Assembly (NCBI RefSeq): GCF_007830265.1
Contig: NZ_VLKE01000001.1
Span: 6,138,001 to 6,202,000 of the forward strand
Direction: 5' to 3'
Origin: Micromonospora olivasterospora
GTDB taxonomy: Bacteria > Actinomycetota > Actinomycetes > Mycobacteriales > Micromonosporaceae
Length of the DNA stretch: 64,000 bases
Both the position numbers and the translations under genes were made by a program. Shown one piece after another: positions 12,465 to 25,400 of the stretch. The notes under the pieces were generated by a model that was not told the origin of the DNA, did no database searches, and worked only from the letters and a program-made list of their open reading frames with translations. How positions within the stretch are numbered: the stretch's first letter is position 1; the number at the start of each line of letters is the position of its first letter.

Positions 12465-12843
12465 CCCGCACTGAACGAACCCTTCGACGCCGGCGTGATC
12501 CGATTCAACCAACCCGCCACATCCGGCACGAACGACGAAATATCCAACACATTATGGAACGACGTGATCAACTGACTACGCTCGGCGATCTCCTGCGGCG
12601 TGTGACCCGGCAACGACGGCCGATACGACACCGCCCCCTGATGATCAGCCCGCGACTTCCAACCCGCCGTCGCCAACCCGATCAACGTGCGCTCGTAGTG
12701 CACCCTGTCCCGGGCCGCCTTGTAAGCGGCGACAGCCGCCCTGCCCCCGACCAACCGGGCCACCGAACCCGCCACACCACCGACCACCCGGACAGCCGAA
12801 CCCGCCGCACCCCCGACACCCCGGGCGGCAGAACCCGCCGGGC
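12465..12843 (-). CDS. Giant protein segment 4: remaining 11-mers and helical region
   Basis: The frame picks up the 11-residue repeat in phase and continues into LVGGRAAVAAYKAARDRVHYE and a helical region ending VPDVAGWLNRITPASKG. It leaves the reading frame at the CCCC run 12,464-12,467. Uncorrected, it stops at 12,446. The continuity of the repeat across the junction is the main evidence that segments 3 and 4 are one protein. Confidence 0.55.
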
Positions 12844-12885
12844 CCCGACGGCCCGGGCGGCAGAACCCGCCGCGCCCCCGACCGC
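12735..12885 (-). repeat. 33-bp repeat encoding GGxAGSxARxV 11-mers
   Basis: After restoring one base in the CCCC run at 12,843-12,846, four to five units read in phase: AVGGAAGSAAR, AVGGPAGSAAR, GVGGAAGSAVR, VVGGVAGSVAR and LVGGRAAVA. Eleven-residue amphipathic repeats with one Arg per unit could lie on or insert into a membrane (inference). Confidence 0.7.
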
Positions 12886-13196
12886 GTTGGCGACCGCACC
12901 CGCCGCAGCCTCCGCCGCCCGGAAACCCGCCTCCACCTCAGCCCTCACCCGAGCCCTGACCGACGCGTCAGCCTCCACAGCCGGCGCCTCAGACTCCCGC
13001 CCCCGCCCGTCCGGCGTCGCAGACTGGTACCCGTCCGACTCCGCCAACGACACCGGCCGCGAGCCCTCCACGACCACCGGCGCAGGCGCCGACTCGGTCT
13101 TGACCGGCGCAGGCGCCGACTCGGTCTTGACCGGCGCACCGACCCCCGCGCTCGATTCCCGCCACCACCTCCGGACGGTCACCGCATCGACCAGGC
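12844..13196 (-). CDS. Giant protein segment 3: linker and start of glycine 11-mer repeats
   Basis: This frame continues the HTH-like module begun in segment 2 (VTVRRWWRESSAG). It then runs through a linker with two copies of APVKTESAP, an acidic stretch, a short Ala/Arg helix (RVRAEVEAGFRAAEAAAG) and the first copies of an 11-residue GGAAGSAARAV repeat. A GTG at 13,182 overlapping the TGA could make this look like a separate gene, but no secretion domain or good ribosome-binding site is present. Confidence 0.55.
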
Positions 13197-13435
13197 CCCC
13201 GACAACTGCGCCACCGTCACCGCGTCGTGCAGATAGCCGTCGAGGGCCACCTCATCCCGCAGCCCCTCCACCCAGGGCCGCACATATGTTTCCGCCTCCG
13301 GCCCCAGCCGCCCGTTTCCATCCCGGCGCAGAGACACCCACGACGGCAGCCGCTGACTGTTCAGGAAATCACGGAAACTGGTCGGCCCCCTACCATCGGC
13401 AGACGGCCGCCACCCCACCACCTCCGGCGACGGAG
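13150..13435 (-). repeat. HTH-like module, copy 1
   Basis: VVGWRPSADGRGPTSFRDFLNSQ leads through VSLRRDGNGRL and YVRPWVEGL to, after frame repair, LSGGLVDAVTVRRWW. The repair is what makes it match the other copies, which end (W/L)SG(G/D)LI(S/P)xxxVxxxW. Confidence 0.6.
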
Positions 13436-16400
13436 CCGCCAACATCGCCGCCAACCGCTCAATGTTCCGCGCATCCGTCCGGGTGTCATCCAGGAACTGC
13501 TGCGTCATCCACCGGTAATCAGCGAACCCGGAATCCTCCGTGAACCACCGGTTCCGATAATCCGCGAAATACTTACGGCGCACCCGCACCAATTTCTCGA
13601 TCTGCCCGTCAGGAACCTTCCGACCAGAACCGGTGGTGTCCAACAACTCCCGGACCCGCGACTGCTCCCTCCGCCGTTCCGCCGGCGAATCCGCCATCCC
13701 CTCCCACTTCTCCGCCCTACGCTGGAACAGCGTCACCACCTGGCGATAACCACCATCCAACCAATGCCAACGCGCACCACCACCCGCGAACTCCGACCTA
13801 CCGAACGAACGCTGAACCTGACGACGCGCCCACGCCTGGAACGCGTGCGACTGCTCCCACTTCCGCCGCGCCCCCGACTTGTCCGCCACCAACCGCAACA
13901 CATCCATCGACAACGGCGCCGAATCACCAACCCCCAACTTCACCTCGACCACACGACGCAAAGCCGGCACACCCAACGGCCCCAACGGCCGCGCACCCCG
14001 GAAATCCTTCCGATACTGCCGGTGCGCCAACTGCACCACCGTGTCCAGAACCCGCGCATCATCCAAACCCGTAACCGTCAACCCCGCCTGCCGCGCCAGC
14101 CACCGCACCTCCAACACCCGCTCCGCCCACGGCACATACGACGACGGCGCCTCCCCCACCCCCACCGGACCCCGCAACCCCGACACATACTCGTCAACAA
14201 ACTGGTCAGGAGTCTTCACCCCCGCCGCAGAACCCACCCCCGGACCGGCGTCCTCCCCCAACACCCTGCCAAGAGTGCGGAAACCCGCCGCCCACAACAA
14301 CCCATCACGATCCACCGACCGCTTCGCCGCGTTCAACCGCCCCACATAACCGTCAAGCACCGCCACATGATCAGCGGTAACCGACTCGACCCCACCATCC
14401 ACATACTCACGAACCAACGGCAAAAACGCGTCAAGACGATTCGACCCATCCCCCGACGCGACCCTGCCCACCCCCAGCTGAACCACCGTGGCCAGCCAAG
14501 AATCATCCAACAACCCAACCAGCGAACCGCCAACCCCCTCCGTCAACTCGCGGCGAAGCCCATCCACACTCGCCCGCACCGCCTCATCGAACCCACCCCC
14601 ACGCCAGTGATGCACCCGCGGCGCCCACTCCGCATCAGCCAACAACAGACGCAGGTTTTCCTCATACGCTGCCCGCACCTCATCACGAGCAGCCTCAAGC
14701 CCCTCCGCCCCACGACTGAGCTGAAAATCAAGAGCCGCCAACTCCGACTTCAAATCAACAAGCTCAGAAAACACCACCTCCGGCGACCGAGGCGCAGACG
14801 GCGCAGGCAGCGTCACCGGCGCAGGCGAATACGGGACGGCCGGCTCATCCTGCGGCAGCGGCGTCCGCGACGCCTGGTCAAGAGCCTCCCGCGACGAGTC
14901 GGGCTCCGCCGTCCGCTGCGACCCAGACGGCGCGCCAGCCAGATCCTCGGCGTCGACCGGACTGCCGGGGTCAGCCGGAGGGGGCCATTCCTCCGGTACG
15001 GCATCCAGCGTGGGCGGTCGTGGGGTGCCCACGCCGTCGGTGGTCGCCACGAACCGCAACCGGCCGGGCTCGGCCGGCCCCCGGGCCAGTTCACCCCGCT
15101 GGCCGTCGAGGAACACGACCTTTTCGTCATAGGTGTGCATCACGTTGACGGCATGGGAAATCGTGTCGCCCTCACCGGTCGTCACCAGCACACCCCGGGC
15201 GCCGGGCTTCGCCGCGGCCATGACCTCCACCACCGCGCGGTAGTCGGCCACCTCCACCAACGGCCGACCCGCGTACTCCTGCAACCACGCCACCGGCAGC
15301 ATCTCTTCGGGCGGCACCTGCGAACCCTCTCCGTCCGCCAACGACATGTCAGTACCGATCGCCGTCAGGATGCAGTTGGTCTCGTAACCGTCAACGTCAA
15401 CGTCAACGTCAACCTCAACGTCACCAGGGCGCTGGTTCACATCGCCCAACCAGGGGAACCGGATCGGCACCTCAGCCGGCGGGATCTGACTCGGTAGCAG
15501 CACATCCCCGCGCCCCGACACACCAGCCACATCCGGTGGGGAGTCCGACCCGACCGATTCAGGGCCGTTTTCCGCGGCAACCGGCCCAGCCGGCACGTCG
15601 GACAACCCCGCCGGCCCGGCAGCACCATCGGACACGGACCACAACTGCACCGTCGAGTTCGCGTCGCCGCCGGCCATCCCCCACCGGCCCGGCCCCACCT
15701 GCCACGACGTCAGCGCCAGCAACCCGGCGGGGGCCACCACCGTCTCGATCAACTCGCCGCTGTCCGCGTTCCAGATCCGTACCGTCCCCTCCGCGCTGGC
15801 CGCGGCCACCAGCCGACCCGTCCCCGCCTGCCACGACGTCACCGTCGCCCACATCGTGCCGTCGGTGGTTCCCAAGGTCCGCAGCCACTCGCCGCTGTCC
15901 GCGTTCCAGATCTGCACCGTCCCGTCGCTACCGGCGGAGGCCACCAGCGGCCCCGACTCCGACGGCCACGACGTCAACGCGTACACCGAGCCCTCGTGGC
16001 CGGTGAACCTTGCGGTCTCCACACCATCGTTCGCGTCCCAGACCAGCACCAGCCCGCCGCCGTCGGCAGAGACCAGCAGCGGGCCCGACGCCAGCTGCAA
16101 CGACGTCATTGCCAACACCGGGCCCTCGTGGCCGAGCAGCCTCCGCTCCACACCGCTGGCCACGTCCCAGATCCGCACCGACCCGTCCATACTGGCGAAG
16201 GCCACGAGGCGGTCCGGCCCCGCCTGCCACGACGCCACCGCCGACACCGAGCCGTCGTGGCCCTCCAACCTCTGCCGCTCCACACCGTCGGCCGCGTCCC
16301 AGATCCGCACCGTCCCGTCATTGCCGCCGGAGGCCACCAGCCGCTCCGCCCCCGCCTGCCACGACGTCACCGCCCCCACACCGCCCTCGTGGCCCACGAG

Positions 16401-19400
16401 CCTCACGGGCGGCTGACCGCTGGCCACGTCCCAGATCCGCACCGACCCGTCCTCGCTGGCGGAGGCCACCCGTGGGCCCGACTCCCCCTGCCACGACGTC
16501 ACCGCCCACACCACGTCGTCGTGGCCGGTCAGCGGACCCCGCTCATCCGGCACAACGGACACCTGTGGTGTGCCAGCATCGGACACGGACCACAACTGCA
16601 CCGTCGAGTTCACGTCGCCGCCGGCCATCCCCCACCGGCCCGGCCCCACCTGCCACGACGTCAGCGCCAGCAACCCGGCGGGGGCCACCACCGTCTCGAT
16701 CAACTCGCCGCTGTCCGCGTTCCAGATCCGTACCGTCCCCTCCGCGCTGGCCGCGGCCACCAGCCGACCCGTCCCCGCCTGCCACGACGTCACCGTCGCC
16801 CACATCGTGCCGTCGGTGGTTCCCAAGGTCCGCAGCCACTCGCCGCTGTCCGCGTTCCAGATCTGCACCGTCCCGTCGCTACCGGCGGAGGCCACCAGCG
16901 GCCCCGACTCCGACGGCCACGACGTCAACGCGTACACCGAGCCCTCGTGGCCGGTGAACCTTGCGGTCTCCACACCATCGTTCGCGTCCCAGACCAGCAC
17001 CAGCCCGCCGCCGTCGGCAGAGACCAGCAGCGGGCCCGACGCCAGCTGCAACGACGTCATTGCCAACACCGGGCCCTCGTGGCCGAGCAGCCTCCGCTCC
17101 ACACCGCTGGCCACGTCCCAGATCCGCACCGGCCCCTCCATACTGGCGAAGGCCACGAGGCGGTCCGGCCCCGCCTGCCACGACGCCACCGCCGACACCG
17201 AGCCGTCGTGGCCCTCCAACCTCTGCCGCTCCACACCGTCGGCCGCGTCCCAGATCCGCACCGTCCCGTCATTGCCGCCGGAGGCCACCAGCCGCTCCGC
17301 CCCCGCCTGCCACGACGTCACCGCCCCCACACCGCCCTCGTGGCCCACGAGCCTCACGGGCGGCTGACCGCTGGCCACGTCCCAGATCCGCACCGACCCG
17401 TCCTCGCTGGCGGAGGCCACCCGTGGGCCCGACTCCCCCTGCCACGACGTCACCGCCCACACCACGTCGTCGTGGCCGGTCAGCGGACCCCGCTCATCCG
17501 GCACAACGGACGTGCCGGCAGCGGTTCGCGCCTGTTCGAGGTGCCGGTCCAGCTCCGCGGCCGCTGTCTCGACCTGGCCGAGCCGGTCCCTCAACCCCCC
17601 GAACTCGGTCGCGGGCAACGAATCGACGTAGGCGTCCACGGTGCGCGGCATCCGCGCACGGCTGAGATCCTGCATCGCCCCGAGGTACCGGTCGGACAGC
17701 CCCGTCAGCGAGCTGTCGTCCTGACGAAGTTCGCGCACCCGCTGCAACACTCGGTCAGCGGCGCCCATACGTATCGCGTGGCCGGCGGCGAGAGCCCCCC
17801 ACCGGCGGATCAGATCCGCACGCGCAGCAGCGACCCCGACGTCGGAAACGGACACCGCCTGCTCACCCGACCCGACCGCCACCGCTTGGCCGCCGGGCTC
17901 GGTCGGCCTCCCGCCGAAGGTGGCGGCACCATCCCCGGCCCGCCCCGGCACCGCCGGCTCCACCGGCAACGACGAGATCTGCTCCTCCAACCACCGCCGC
18001 GCCAGGCCGAACGCGCTCACCGCGGAGAACAACTCCGCCCGCCACCGCTCGGGCACATCCGGCACCCGCCCCGCCAGGTCCACCCACCCACGCGTGTGCC
18101 CGACCAACCGCTCACCCAACGCCACCAACTCATCCACCCGCTCACCCACCCGGCGATGCTCCTCCACCCCCACCGCCGGATCAGCCACCGTCACATCGGG
18201 AAGCGCCGCCACCAACTCCTCACGCCGGGCCACCCAACTCCGGGCCGCCCCACCCGGCCCTTCCACCGCCTCCGCGATCCCCACCAACTCCGCCCGCACA
18301 CGAGCCCACTCCTCGGCCTCGACCTGATCCCGCGGCTCCCGAAGGCCGCCAACCGCCGGCTCGCCGATGGCCAGCTCACCCATCCGCACCGGCCACAGGT
18401 CATCCTCAGCCACATGCGCCAACACCACCGTCGACGTCCACCCACCGAACCCGTGCACCACCACGTACACCGGCTCCCGCAACCCCGACGCCGCCGGTGG
18501 CAACGCACCATTCAGGAAGACGTCGGGGATCGACGACAGGACCGCCCCGGGATGCATCGGACGCGGGTCCGGCACACCCACCACCAACACCCGCGCACCA
18601 TCCGGCACCCACCCCCGTCCCACATCCGGCGCCCCCGCCAGACTTCCCCCCGCACGCGCCGCCGCAGTCTCTCCGGCAAGCAACCCCGCCGGCCGCACCT
18701 GCGTCACCCGCAAACCACGCTCCGACGGCACAGTCGGAAGGAACACCCAATCCCGGAAGTACGAGAATGCCGGCTGCCCCAACCGCCCCCAATCCATATT
18801 CAGCGGCAGCAGGTACGGCCCATGCTCGGCGGGCAATTGAGCGTCCACTCGACGCCGCCGATACGCAAGATCAGCCCCCGGAAGGTTCGGATGCGCCTGG
18901 AACTCCCACCACAACGGCCCACCCGGGAACGTCTCCCGGCCCGAGAAATCGAAAGCTTTCAGACCCGGCGGAACAACCCCCGCCTCCGCCCCCGAATCCG
19001 CCACATACTGCCAACGGGCCGCCACCGCCCCCGACTGGCCCATCGCCGCCCGGAACTCCGCAATCGCGACCAACGTCCGTGACTCCACCGCCGTCCGTGA
19101 CTCCACCGCGGGAGCAAACGGCAACGGGTCAGCCGGCAACGCACTGTACGGCGACAACTCGATCACCGCCGCCTCAGGCACATTCACGTCCGATCTGAGC
19201 TCACCAAGGAGCAACCGCCGCACGAGATCCAGCGCGTCCTCATGCCCACCGTCCTCGTACGCCAACACCACCCGCCAGACCGCATCACCCGCAGGCCGTT
19301 CCCGCCCCGTCCTCGCCGCCCACGCCTCGGCATCCGTCACCGCCTGCTCCCGCGCGAGACCCTCCACATCAACCCCAGCGCCCACACCATCGGGATGCAG

Positions 19401-22400
19401 CACCACCCACCCGTCACCCGACGCCACCGACCACTCCGCCGCCTCGGTAACGTCGTCAGACCCCCGAGACAGAATCCGCCCGAGCGCGGCCATCACGTCC
19501 GGAAGACCCAACGAGGACGCCGGCCTCGACGGAAACTCCTCCGAATCGACATCCGAAACCAAGGCAGGGGAATCAGGCCCCGTCCGGAACTCCTCCTCCG
19601 GCGCCGTGCCGTCCATCCCGGCCAGATCCTCATGCTCCGCAACGGTCACGGTCGCGGCGTCTGCCACCCTCGACGGCGGACGTGGGGTGCCCACGCCGTC
19701 GGTCGTCGCCACGAACCGCAACCGGCCGGGCTCGGCCGGCCCCCGGGCCAGCTCACCCCGCTGACCGTCGAGGAACACCACCTTCCCGTCATAGGTGCGC
19801 ATCACGTTCACGGCATGGGAAACCGTGTCGCCCTCGCCGGTCGTCACCAGCACACCCCGGGCGCCGGGCTCCGCCGCCGCCATGACCTCCGCCACCGCGT
19901 CGTAGTCGGCCACCTCCACCAACGGCCGATCCGCGTACCGCTGCAACCACGCCACCGGCAGCATCTCTTCGGGCGGTACCTGCCAACCCACTCCGCCCGC
20001 CAACGACATGTCAGTACCGATCGCCGTCAGGATGCAGTTGGTCTCGTAACCGTCAACGTCAACGTCAACGTCAACGTCACCAGGGCGCTGGTTCACATCG
20101 CCCAACCAGGGGAACCAGATCGACACGTCAGCCGGCGACATCTGACTCGGTAGCAGCACATCCCCGCGCCCCGACACACCAGTCACATCCGGTGGGGTTG
20201 GTTGCCGGTGTCGGTTCAGGTCCTCAACCAGGGCGGCCACGGCCGTGGCGAAGTCGTGCCGCGACTCGATCTCCACCTCGTGCAGGATCTCCAGCCGGGC
20301 GTTCACGTCGGGCCGGTCCCGGTGCGGGGCCAGATCGTCCTGGACGCGCTGCGGCAGCCGCCGCACGGCGTCGTCGAGGGTCTCCGGCCGGCCGGTGGCG
20401 TCCAGCCGCACCACCTCACCGCGCGGGTAGGCGAGGTACGGCGGCTCGGCGGTGGTGCCGCCCCTGACCCGCAGTTCGACCGGGACCGCCAGACTCGCGG
20501 CGAGGTCCCGGGCGAGTTGCACCCGGTCCAGTTCGTGTACGGCGGTCTCGTCCGCCGGGGCGGTCGCGGCGTTGTCGGCCTGCCGGGTCGGGTCGGTGCC
20601 CAGCACCACGCGCGCCGGGACCGTGCCACCGTGCAGCTCGCGTACCAAGCGGTTCAGCTCCGGGACGACGGACCGGCCGTGGCCGGAGCGGGCGATCTCG
20701 GCCAGCGCCACGTCCACGTCCACGACCGGGCCGCGCGGGATCGGGGGGACCCGCAACGCCATCGCGTCCACCTGCTGTTGCGCCGCGTCCTGCTGTTGCG
20801 CCGCGTCCCGGGCGGCCTCACTGGCCGTCCTGGCCTCGTCGAGCACCCGTACGGCGTTGGTGTGCGCCTGCGCCGAGACGTCGCGGGCCTGGAACTCCTC
20901 GCTCGCGGTCTCTACCTGCCTACGCAGGTCCGGCAGCTCCGCGCGGACCCGGTCGAGGTGCTGTCCGGCGTCCCGGAGGTCGCTGGTGGCGTTCTCCAGC
21001 GCCGTCCGGGCCGCGTCCAGTTCCCGCTGCGCCTGGAGAAGCTCTGCCTGGGCGGCGGCCAGCCGTGACTCGTCCTGGCTGGTGGCAAGGTCGTCGACCG
21101 TCTGCCGGGCCGATGACTCCAACTCCTCTCGTCGCGTCACCTCCGCTTCGAGTCCCGGCATCGCACGGTTGAGGTCGTCGATCTTCTGCGCGAGCCGGGC
21201 ACGTTCGCTCTCGGCCTCGGTGACGGCGTTCCTGGCGGCGTCGAGCGACGCCGCCGCGGCGCCCCGAGCGGCCTGCGCGATCTCTTCGTTCCGACGGGCC
21301 TGGCCGAGGTCGTCGACGGTGCGCTGGAGTTCCTGGGTGGCCTGCTGGAGGCGCTGGCGCGTCGCCTGCCGCACCCGGGCCACCTCGGCGTCCGAGGCGT
21401 CCGAGGCGTCCGAGGCCGGACCGGGATCCGCTGCCGTGGTGAACAGCCGGTCGGCGAGGTGACGCAGTGCCGGCCCGCGGGTGCCGGTGGCGTTGTCAGC
21501 GAGGTGGCGGATCGTCTCGGCCCACTGATGCCGCTGCGGCGCGGAGAGGTTCTGACGCGCGTCCTGCACCACCGTGGTGACGGCGGCATCGGGGACGTTC
21601 AGGCCGGCGAGCGCGTCGGCGGTCAGGTGCAGGATCGCCCCGTCCACGGCGTCGACCGGACCGTCGAGGGTGGCGGCCAGGTAGCCGAGGGCCGACACGG
21701 CGGCCGGGTCGGCCAGGTCCGGCCGGGCCAGCAGGTTGGTCAGCAGCTCCTGCCGCCCGGTCGGCGCTCCGGGCAGCGGGGTCGGGGTCCCGGCCGCCGC
21801 CGACGCCGGTGGGGTGGGGCCGAGCAGGTACCGGTATCCGTCGTCGAGGTGACCGTAGCGGGCCAGGGTGAGCAGCGCGTCGCGGGCGGCGAGGTCGACG
21901 TCGTGGTGGGGCAGCCCCGCCCGGCGGATCTGAAGCGCGCTGTGCGCCCGGTCGGAGAGCAGGTCCGCCGGGCGGCGGTCGAGGAAGGCGCGGGAGTCGT
22001 CCCAGTTGCCGATGGCGAGCCACCGGTCGAGGGCGGCGGTGACCGGGGGCATCGGATGATGCACGACGTGGGGCCGCTCCAGTGGGGTGTCCGCCGTCCC
22101 GGCCCGGGTGGCGGCTGGTGGGGGCAGCGCCGGGATCAGGTCGGCGGCGGTGGAGACGTCCCGCCACGCGTTGGCCAGGTCGGTCGCGGTCGTCCCGGAC
22201 GCGGTCACCGCGGCGGCGACCGCACCGGCGTCGTCCGGGGTCAGGCCGGTGAGCAGCTTGGCGACGTCGTGCAACCGCTGCCGCTCGATGATGTCGAGCG
22301 CGCCGAGTAGCGTCGCCGAGTCGCGGCCGGCTGGGTTGGGCAGCCCGGTCAGGGTTCGCAGGGTGTCCGGCCAGTTCTGCGGGGAGTTGATGGTCCACGC

Positions 22401-25400
22401 GGCGGAGGCGATGGCCCGGAAGGTGTCCAGTGCGCCCACGGCCGGGTCGAGGATGTCGGCCACGGCCCGCAGGATGCCGGCGTCGGAGACGGCCTCCGGC
22501 CCCGGCCTGGGCTGGGTCACCCGGGGGTCGGCGTCGACGAGGGCCGCCAGGGCCCGCAGCCCGGCCGGCGCGGCCGGGTCGATCGAGCCGGTCGAATCGA
22601 TCGGGGTCACCGCGGCCACCGCGTCGGCGAGCACGCGGTGCCGGGCCGCCGCGTCGGCGGCGTCGAGGTAGCCGTACGCGGCGCTCAGTTGTCCGGCCCG
22701 GATGGCGTCGAGCAGGGCACGGTGCCGGTCGAGGACCGGATCGCCGGCGGGTGCCGGGGTCGTCTCGGGCCGGGTCACGTCGGGCTGGGCCGGCGGAGTC
22801 GGGGGCGACGACGGCCGGGCCTGCTGCTGGTCCTGCGTCAGCCGCGCCGCGGTCGGGTCGGCGCGCAGCACCCCGAGGTTGGCTTCCGCGAACTGCCGGG
22901 ACGCCGCCCAGTTGCCGTCCTGGAGCAGCCAGCTCGTCAGCACGTCGGGCTCCACGAGGGTGACGGGCTTCGGCGTGGCGAGTTCGCTGACCACCGGGAA
23001 TACGGCGAGGGTCACCGCCTCCTGGAACTGCTCGGCGGTGAGGATCCGCTCGGCCGTCCCGATGACGAGCGGGTCGTAGAGGCGGTAGGTGCCGTCGGCG
23101 TCGACACGCGCCGCGAAGGCACCCTGGGGGCGGGTGATCCACAGTCGGGTGCCGGGGCGCAGCGTGGCGGGCACCCCGGGTAGTGGCCCGGTGGTGGTCC
23201 ATCCCGGCGGCAGGACGGGGGCCAGCAGCCGCCGCGCCTGCCCGGCCCGCGTCTGCGGGCTGTCGGTGTCGTGCCGGGCGACGTGCGCCCCGAGCGGGTT
23301 CGCCGATCGGGTGGGCAGGCCCTCGGTGATCCACTCACGGGCCAGGTCGTCGGCGTCGTCGCGTACCTGCCGGATGTGCGTCTCCAGCTCCGGACCCAGC
23401 TCCGCGGCCGCGTCCATCTGCACCGGGGTACGTTCCAGCAGCCCGCGGTAGATCTCGCGTTGCTGCGACACGGGAATCGCGGCCCTGGCGGCCCGCAACT
23501 TCAGATCCCGGTCGAGCCCGTGGATCACCTCGACAGCCGTGACCGGGGCGAACGTGCCGTCCGGACCCTCCCGCAGTTCGACGATCCAGCCCTGCGGGTC
23601 GATCCGGTACCGGCTGGCCGTGCCCTGTTCGTCGGTGACGGTCAGGTCGAGGTGGGTCTTCAGCTCGAACGCCACCGCCCGGGCCACGGTGCGCGGGTCC
23701 TGGACGAGCAGCTCCACCTCCTCCGGTGGGGTGACCGGCGCGGAGCCGGGCGGCTGCACCGCCCGTACCCGGTCGACGATCTCAGGGATCCGCTCGGCGA
23801 ACAGTCGCACGTCGGTGGCGGGCAGCGGGGCGCCGACCGCGAGTTTGCCGACCTGGTTCTTCCAGCCGGTCAGCTCGGCGAGGTCGGCGGCGGCCTGCTG
23901 CACGGGGTTGAGCCCCTGGAGGTGGCCCACCGCCCAGTCCAGCATGACCTCGTACCGGCGGCGGGCCTGCTCGGCGGCGCTGGCGGTGAGCCGGAGCGGG
24001 CTGACCGGGTCGTAGTGGTTGCCGAGCTGGTCACGGATCAGCAGGGCCACATGCTGGGGCGCCTGGGCGGGGTCGAAGGTGCCGGCGTCGATGACCCGGC
24101 CGGCCACCGGGGCGGCGGCCATGCCCGCCGGGGTCGCGCGTTGCAGCAGACCCTCCAGACCGATCGAGGGCGCGTCGGTCGCTGGTGCGGGCCAGCCGGC
24201 CGGGTTGTTCGCCTTCCAGTCGTACCGTTCGGAGAGCCCGCGCTGGAGCTCGTGTACCTCGTCGGCGTACATCTCGAAGTACGCGTCGCCGCTGATCCAG
24301 CCGGTGCTGCGGGCGTCGTCGGCCGCGAACCGCTCCGGCTCGGTCGGCGCCAGGCCGGCGTCGCGGAAGAACGCGCTGTGCTGGTGCGGGACCGCGACGA
24401 TACGCACCTGGATACGCGCCCGGACCAAATTCGTCGGCCCCTGCATCTTGAGGTGGTTCTCGAGCCGCTTGGTGTCGTCGAAGGTGGCGCTGTGGCTGGC
24501 CGGCGCGTTCCGGTTCGCGCCGGTGGAGATCCCGCCGCCGGCCGTCGTGTCCGCCTGCGGGCCGATGTTCGTCTTCCCGATCGGCGCGCCGTAGGCCATC
24601 CCCACGTCGACGTTGGGCCGCCACCGGTTACGCGACTGGGTGGCCGAGGTGGTGAAACCGAACTTGGCGTACCGGCCGGTGCCGGTGGTGGCGAGCTCGC
24701 TGATGATCTCCAGCGAGTGCAGCTTGACGTACATCCGCATGGCGACCCGGTTGTTGGACGAGCCGGCGACGAACAGGTGCGAGCCGAGCAGGTATCCGCC
24801 GTCGCCCAGCCCTTCGGAGAGCTGGTTGTCGACGGTGAGCCGGGACAGCAGGCCGTCGAGCGCCACGCTGCCCCGGTACAGCGGGGCGTTGGCCTGCGGG
24901 CCGAGCACTTTGCCCATGAGGTGCCGGGCGGCCGGGTAGAGGTCGTCGACCAGGGCGCCGCTGACGTAGGCGTCGCCGGGCAGCGACGGCAGCGCGCGCA
25001 GGTCCAGCTGCGGCGACCGGGGGACGGGGGTGGCCTCGGCCAGCCCCCGGGGCACCTTGAAGTCGATCCGCCCCTCGTAGTGACGGGTCAGCACCGGCTC
25101 CACCGGCGCGAGGGAGATCCGGTCGGCGAAACCGGCGGGCGCGTGGTGCAACGCCCAGTCCGCCGCGTTGTTCAGACCCGTCAGCACGTGGTTCACCAGG
25201 TAGCTCGGCTGCCAGCCGTGCATCTGCACCCGGCTGAGCTCCATGGTCAGGCCGAGGTCGTCTTCGGCTTCGTAGTTCCCCGTCCAGTCGTAGACGGTGC
25301 GTTCCCGGACGACCTGCGCGGCACCCTTGACGCCGCGCCCTCCTCCCGGCGCGAACGACAGCGACCCGCCGGTGGACACCGGGACGCCGTCGACCGAGAA

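Noticed and set aside
12446..13182. Separate small genes at 12,682-13,182 and 12,446-12,787
   Set aside because: They lack ribosome-binding sites and domains, and the 11-residue repeat reads through both once one base is restored.
7090..13200. Programmed ribosomal frameshifting at the frame breaks
   Set aside because: No slippery heptamer or stimulatory structure is evident. Each break is explained by a one-base shortage in a G/C run.
15631..17511. Tandem repeats considered as a CRISPR or satellite array
   Set aside because: The 951-base period and in-frame WD40 blades show a protein-coding duplication.
20050..20085. (GTCAAC)n hexanucleotide tract as a regulatory element
   Set aside because: It lies inside coding sequence, encodes VDVDVD and recurs before the second Tox-PL domain.
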